DNA of 43,272 nucleotides from Anaerolineales bacterium UBA2181 (GTDB lineage: Bacteria; Chloroflexota; Anaerolineae; Promineifilales; UBA4811), in contig DCVT01000013.1 of NCBI GenBank assembly GCA_002328075.1, positions 1 through 43,272 of the forward strand. Direction: 5' to 3'. Numbering within the stretch: position 1 is the first letter of the stretch; the number at the start of each line of letters is the position of its first letter. This document shows positions 40,082 through 43,272 of the stretch, in pieces. Made by a program: the position numbers and the translations under genes. Below the pieces are notes generated by a model, which was not told where the DNA came from, ran no database searches, and was given only the letters and a program-made list of their open reading frames with translations.

Positions 40082-42178
40082 CTACTCGGCCGCATCCAGC
40101 ACGCACCGGAAGCCGATGTAATCGGCCAGGGTATCAGGAGACACGTTGCTCCGGTACGCCATTCGCAAATAGTCCGGCGTGATCTCCCACCCACCCCCGC
40201 GCACCACCTTCTCACCGCCGGTGGCCGGTCCGGTCGGGTTGCGGCCGGGGGAGTGCCAATAGTAATCGCCGGCGTGCCAATCACTCACCCATTCCCAGAC
40301 GTTGCCCGCCATGTCCAGCGTCCCGTAGGGGCTGGCCCCGGCCGGGTAACTCCCCACCGGCGCCGTGCCGCCGACACAGCCCAGGTAATTCGCCATCGCA
40401 CAATCGATGCCCTCCCCCCAGGGGTAGGTGCGATTGGACGATGCGCCTGCGGCCGAGCCGCGACCCGCTTTCTCCCATTCCGCCTCCGTCGGCAGCCGCT
40501 TCCCCGCCCAGGCGCAATACGCCCGCGCGTCGTGCCAGCTGATGCAGACCACCGGATGATTCATCTGGTCCGCGTTGTCCAGGTTGGGTGCGCCCTGGCA
40601 GGTGCTCGTCGGAAAACGACAGGTTTCGGCCTCCAGACAAAGCCGGTAGTCTGCCACCGTCACCTCGGTGCGGTCGATATAGAACGCGTTGAGATGCACT
40701 GTATGCGCCGGCCGTTCGACTGCTCGGCCCTCCCCCTCCGCGCTGCCCATGATAAACTCGCCGGCCGCCACCAGCACCATGCCGGCGGCCGGATCCCGAG
40801 TCGCCGCGGGCGCAAACGTGGGGGTGACCCGAGCGTTGATAATCAGTGAGCTCCCGACCAACAGAATGTCTTCGTCTGCCAGGCTGTTGGCCTGGGCGAT
40901 TTCCTGCGCCGTGACGCCGAATCGCTGGGCGATTACGCGGAGCGTATCGCCTGGCTGGACGATGTAGAGGAGCGAACTCGGCGTCACCGATGGCGCGGGG
41001 CCGGTAGGGTTGGTTGGCTGCACGCTCGGCAAAGGGGCAGGCGTCGTTGGGAGCGCAACCATCACCGTCGTGGTCGCAGTGGCCTCAGCCAGCTCCTCAG
41101 GTTTTGCCAGGCTGGTAATCAGAATCACGGTAGCCACCACCGCGGCCAGCCCCGCCAGCCCGGCCACGACCCAGAGCCAGGCCGGGCGTCGGGGTCGCTC
41201 CGCCGGCGCCGGACGCTCCGCTTGTTCCGCCGGGCGTGGCACCGCGGCCGGCCGCTGCGTGGCTTGGGCCGGCCGCTGCGTCGCTTGGGCCGGTGGCGGC
41301 GTCGCCCTGGCCGGCGGCCGCTGAATCTCAATCGGCTGAAAGTAATCAGTGGCTGCCAACTGCGCCGGTTGAGCCTGCCCGCGGCTCACCAGCGTGGCCA
41401 CCGCCGACGCCAGCGCCCCGGCGCTCCGGTAGCGCATTTCTGGATCTTTGGCCATGGCCTTGGCGATCACCGCGTCGACCGCCGGGGCGAGTCGGGGATT
41501 GAGCGCCCGCGCCGACGGGACCGGCGCGTAGCCATGTTGATGGACCAGCGCCGCCGGCGTCTGGGCATCATACGGAACCCGGCCGGTGAGCATCTCAAAG
41601 AGCACCACCCCCATCTGATAGACGTCGGTGCGGGCATCCACCGGCCAGCCGTGGACCTGTTCCGGCGTCAGATACTGGGGTGTGCCGATGGCGGTGTAGG
41701 TCTGGCTCGTCTCTAGCAGGCGCGCTATCCCGAAATCCGCCAGAAAGGCCTCGCCATCCGCGTCAAAGAGGATATTGCCGGGCTTGAGGTCGCGGTGGAC
41801 GACTTTACCCGCGTGCGCCCGGTCCAGCGCCGAGCAGATCCGCTGCATGATCACGTTGACCTGCTCCAGTGGCATTGGGCCGGCCGCCACCCGGTCCCGC
41901 AGCGTGCCGCCGGCCATCAGCCGCATCACCAGGTACGGGCAGCCGTGTTCCTCGCCGGTGTCGTAGACCGGCACGATGGCCGGGTGATCCAGCCGGGCGA
42001 CGATCTTGGCCTCCCGGTCAAAGCGGCTGCGAAAGCTGTCATCCTGCAAAAACCCGGCGGGCAGCACCTTGAGCGCCACCTCACGCTCAAATCTAGGGTC
42101 GAACGCCAGATAGACCGTCCCCATTCCCCCACGACCCAACTCGCGGATCACCTGATACCGGCCGAACTGCGTTGCCAT
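40082..42178 (-). CDS. PknB-type Ser/Thr kinase with LysM and FGE-like domains
   Basis: The product has 698 residues. The ATG at 42178 fits GGAG 7 nt upstream; a GTG six bases earlier is too close. The kinase domain (about 7-270) is complete: 'LGRGGMGTVY', Lys37, Glu56, 'HRDLKPGN' with Asp130, and 'DFGIARL' with Asp148. An Ala/Pro/Gln-rich juxtamembrane stretch, one transmembrane helix ('WLWVVAGLAGLAAVVATVIL'), a Thr/Pro linker and a LysM domain ('YIVQPGDTLRVIAQRFGV') follow. The last 230 residues are a SUMF1/FGE-like domain ('GEFIMGSAEGEG', 'YIDRTEVTVADYRLC', 'RLPTEAEWEKAGRG', 'LDMAGNVWEWVSDW', 'GFRCVLDA'). The two active-site Cys of true formylglycine-generating enzyme are absent before the 'GFRC' end, so a binding or sensor role outside the cell is likely. 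LysM should bind cell-wall glycans. Confidence 0.94.
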   Translation of the reverse strand: MATQFGRYQVIRELGRGGMGTVYLAFDPRFEREVALKVLPAGFLQDDSFRSRFDREAKIVARLDHPAIVPVYDTGEEHGCPYLVMRLMAGGTLRDRVAAGPMPLEQVNVIMQRICSALDRAHAGKVVHRDLKPGNILFDADGEAFLADFGIARLLETSQTYTAIGTPQYLTPEQVHGWPVDARTDVYQMGVVLFEMLTGRVPYDAQTPAALVHQHGYAPVPSARALNPRLAPAVDAVIAKAMAKDPEMRYRSAGALASAVATLVSRGQAQPAQLAATDYFQPIEIQRPPARATPPPAQATQRPAQATQRPAAVPRPAEQAERPAPAERPRRPAWLWVVAGLAGLAAVVATVILITSLAKPEELAEATATTTVMVALPTTPAPLPSVQPTNPTGPAPSVTPSSLLYIVQPGDTLRVIAQRFGVTAQEIAQANSLADEDILLVGSSLIINARVTPTFAPAATRDPAAGMVLVAAGEFIMGSAEGEGRAVERPAHTVHLNAFYIDRTEVTVADYRLCLEAETCRFPTSTCQGAPNLDNADQMNHPVVCISWHDARAYCAWAGKRLPTEAEWEKAGRGSAAGASSNRTYPWGEGIDCAMANYLGCVGGTAPVGSYPAGASPYGTLDMAGNVWEWVSDWHAGDYYWHSPGRNPTGPATGGEKVVRGGGWEITPDYLRMAYRSNVSPDTLADYIGFRCVLDAAE

Positions 42179-42209
42179 TGGCACACTCCGTCAACTGGGA
42201 CTCTACTCG

Positions 42210-42239
42210 ATTATACCGCCGATATGGCCACTCGCGCAA
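42210..42239 (-). promoter_or_regulatory. Promoter of the kinase gene
   Basis: On the minus strand, TTGCGC (42239-42234, 3/6), an 18-bp spacer and a perfect TATAAT (42215-42210) lie 31 bp before the ATG, giving a leader of about 25 nt. The 193 bp between the kinase start and the next stop hold nothing else I can identify. Confidence 0.6.
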
Positions 42240-42371
42240 CCGGCACCTCCCATGCCGGTCCAGAAGGCTGATGGTCGAAACCCGGCACTCAGCCCGGGAG
42301 AGGTGGTTGGTTGATCTCGGCACGCTTGGCTGCGGCAGACGGTCAAACTGGGCGCCGGCATCTCGCCCGGC

Positions 42372-43272
42372 TCAGGGCGACTTTACGCAGCGAAACCCTG
42401 TGTTAAACAGATGATAGTGCGGGTACACGTAGCTGCGGTCGGCGACGCGGAGATCGTACTCGTTGGAAGTAAGCGAGCCCCCGCGCGTCACCCTGTAAGT
42501 GCCGGTAGCCGGACCCGGCGGGTTGCTAGCCGGCGACCCTTCATAGTACCGGCTTTGGTAAAAGTCCGCCACCCACTCTTGCACATTGCCTGCCATGTCA
42601 AGCACGCCATAGGGACTGGCGCCTGACGGATAACTCCCAACGGCCTGCGTATCGCCCGTGCACCCGGCGTAGTTGGCGCGGTCGCACCTGATCCCCTCAC
42701 CCCAGGGGTAGGTAGGGTTGTCGGTGCCCCGCGCCGCTTTTTCCCACTGCGCATCGGTGGGCAGCTGTTTTCCCGCCCAGGCGCAGTAAAAACGGGCATC
42801 CTCCCAGTTCACATAGATCACCGGATGGTTGTCAAAGCTTCGGTTCCCATAGTAGCTGTCACGTATGCGGCTCTGGTGCTGGTCCGGCGGACTGCACGCC
42901 CCCGCACCAACACAGGCGCCATACTGGGCATTGGTCACCTCGGTCCGGTCGATGTAATAAGCGTCCAGGAAAACCATGTGCACCGGCCGCTCGTCGTTGG
43001 CCCCGCTCTCCGAACCCATGTTGAACTCGCCGGCCGAGACGTAGACCATCTCGGCGCTCCCTCCGGCCGGCAGCGCAAAGGAGCGGATGTCGCCATCCTT
43101 TGGCCGCGCCGGCAACCCGCCGCCGCCTGCCACGGCCCTGACCACCACCCAGATCACCGCCACAACCAGTCCCAGCCCGACCAACGCTGCCGCCGGCCGC
43201 CGCAGTTGGGCCCACGGGAGCGACAGCCGTGCCCGGGCAGCGACCTGGGGTGGCGGTTCTTGCACCCTCGCC
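42372..43272 (-). CDS. Membrane-anchored FGE-like protein, partial (probably a second kinase-FGE fusion)
   Basis: The frame is open to the right edge of the window; the GTG at 43265 is probably internal because codons upstream ('ARVQEPPPQ') continue without a stop. What is visible is a Pro/Ala linker, one transmembrane helix ('ALVGLGLVVAVIWVVVRAV') and an FGE-like domain: 'GEFNMGSESGAND', 'YIDRTEVTNAQYGAC', 'NWEDARFYCAWAGKQLPTDAQ', 'LDMAGNVQEWVADF' and 'RGGSLTSNEYDLRVADRS', ending 'GFRCVKSP'. As in the neighbour, the catalytic Cys pair of formylglycine-generating enzyme is missing. The layout copies the C-terminal half of the upstream kinase apart from LysM, so a tandem duplication is likely. 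The N-terminal part lies outside the window. Confidence 0.88.
   Translation of the reverse strand, partial: ARVQEPPPQVAARARLSLPWAQLRRPAAALVGLGLVVAVIWVVVRAVAGGGGLPARPKDGDIRSFALPAGGSAEMVYVSAGEFNMGSESGANDERPVHMVFLDAYYIDRTEVTNAQYGACVGAGACSPPDQHQSRIRDSYYGNRSFDNHPVIYVNWEDARFYCAWAGKQLPTDAQWEKAARGTDNPTYPWGEGIRCDRANYAGCTGDTQAVGSYPSGASPYGVLDMAGNVQEWVADFYQSRYYEGSPASNPPGPATGTYRVTRGGSLTSNEYDLRVADRSYVYPHYHLFNTGFRCVKSP

Overview
The window looks like a chromosomal accessory region of a high-GC bacterium, most plausibly Chloroflexota (Anaerolineae/Caldilineae-like). The reasons are very large secreted repeat proteins, Thr/Pro-rich 'TPTxTPT' linkers, C-termini ending in a short hydrophobic 'V-[YF]-L-P' tail, Ser/Thr kinases fused to sulfatase-modifying-factor (SUMF1/FGE) domains, and a GC-rich codon style. 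This assignment is inference; there is no rRNA or other phylogenetic marker, and I see no tRNA, rRNA or CRISPR array.

Layout. (1) 1-1773: the 5' part of a zinc-ribbon transposase running off the left edge, then a membrane-anchored or secreted protein of unknown function behind a near-consensus sigma-70 promoter. (2) 2023-3377: an insertion sequence with perfect 17-bp inverted repeats and a transposase broken by one in-frame TGA. It lies 43 bp before (3) a two-gene carbohydrate operon, amylosucrase (GH13_4) and trehalose synthase (treS), 3421-7075. (4) 7076-8818: decayed coding remnants, including a GNQAVQ-box fragment and a YadA-head-like fragment, around a small secreted protein (7901-8362) with tandem repeats and a palindrome in its upstream region. 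(5) 8819-16069, minus strand: a 2,416-residue secreted subtilisin-like protease fused to two long right-handed beta-helix blocks. (6) 16070-20357: sparse DNA with a DUF4256 gene, REP-like repeats and a divergent pair of short GNRAVQ-box proteins. (7) 20358-23697: a GPH-type sugar:cation symporter, then an IS1182-family element whose transposase carries two amber codons. (8) 24031-36276: the most striking object, a single 4,081-residue secreted protein that begins as a classical YD/RHS shell protein and continues for about 3,000 residues beyond the RHS core. The extension has an amidotransferase-like Rossmann domain, Ig-like blocks, a 13-repeat propeller and more Ig-like blocks, ending in a YLPLLLK tail. 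(9) 36395-38625: an apparently intact IS21 element with a 4-bp target duplication, inserted one base before the start codon of a substrate-binding lipoprotein (38631-40058). (10) 40082-43272, minus strand: a PknB-type kinase with LysM and FGE-like domains, and part of a second membrane-anchored FGE-like protein, probably a paralogue.

Functionally the region mixes sucrose/maltose/trehalose metabolism and sugar import with surface and secreted giants and membrane sensing proteins. Four insertion sequences, two of them inactivated by transition-type nonsense mutations, and several gene relics mark it as a plastic accessory locus. The best candidates for undescribed biology are the RHS-propeller chimera, the subtilase-beta-helix protein, the small GNRAVQ-box proteins and the amylosucrase-TreS pair.
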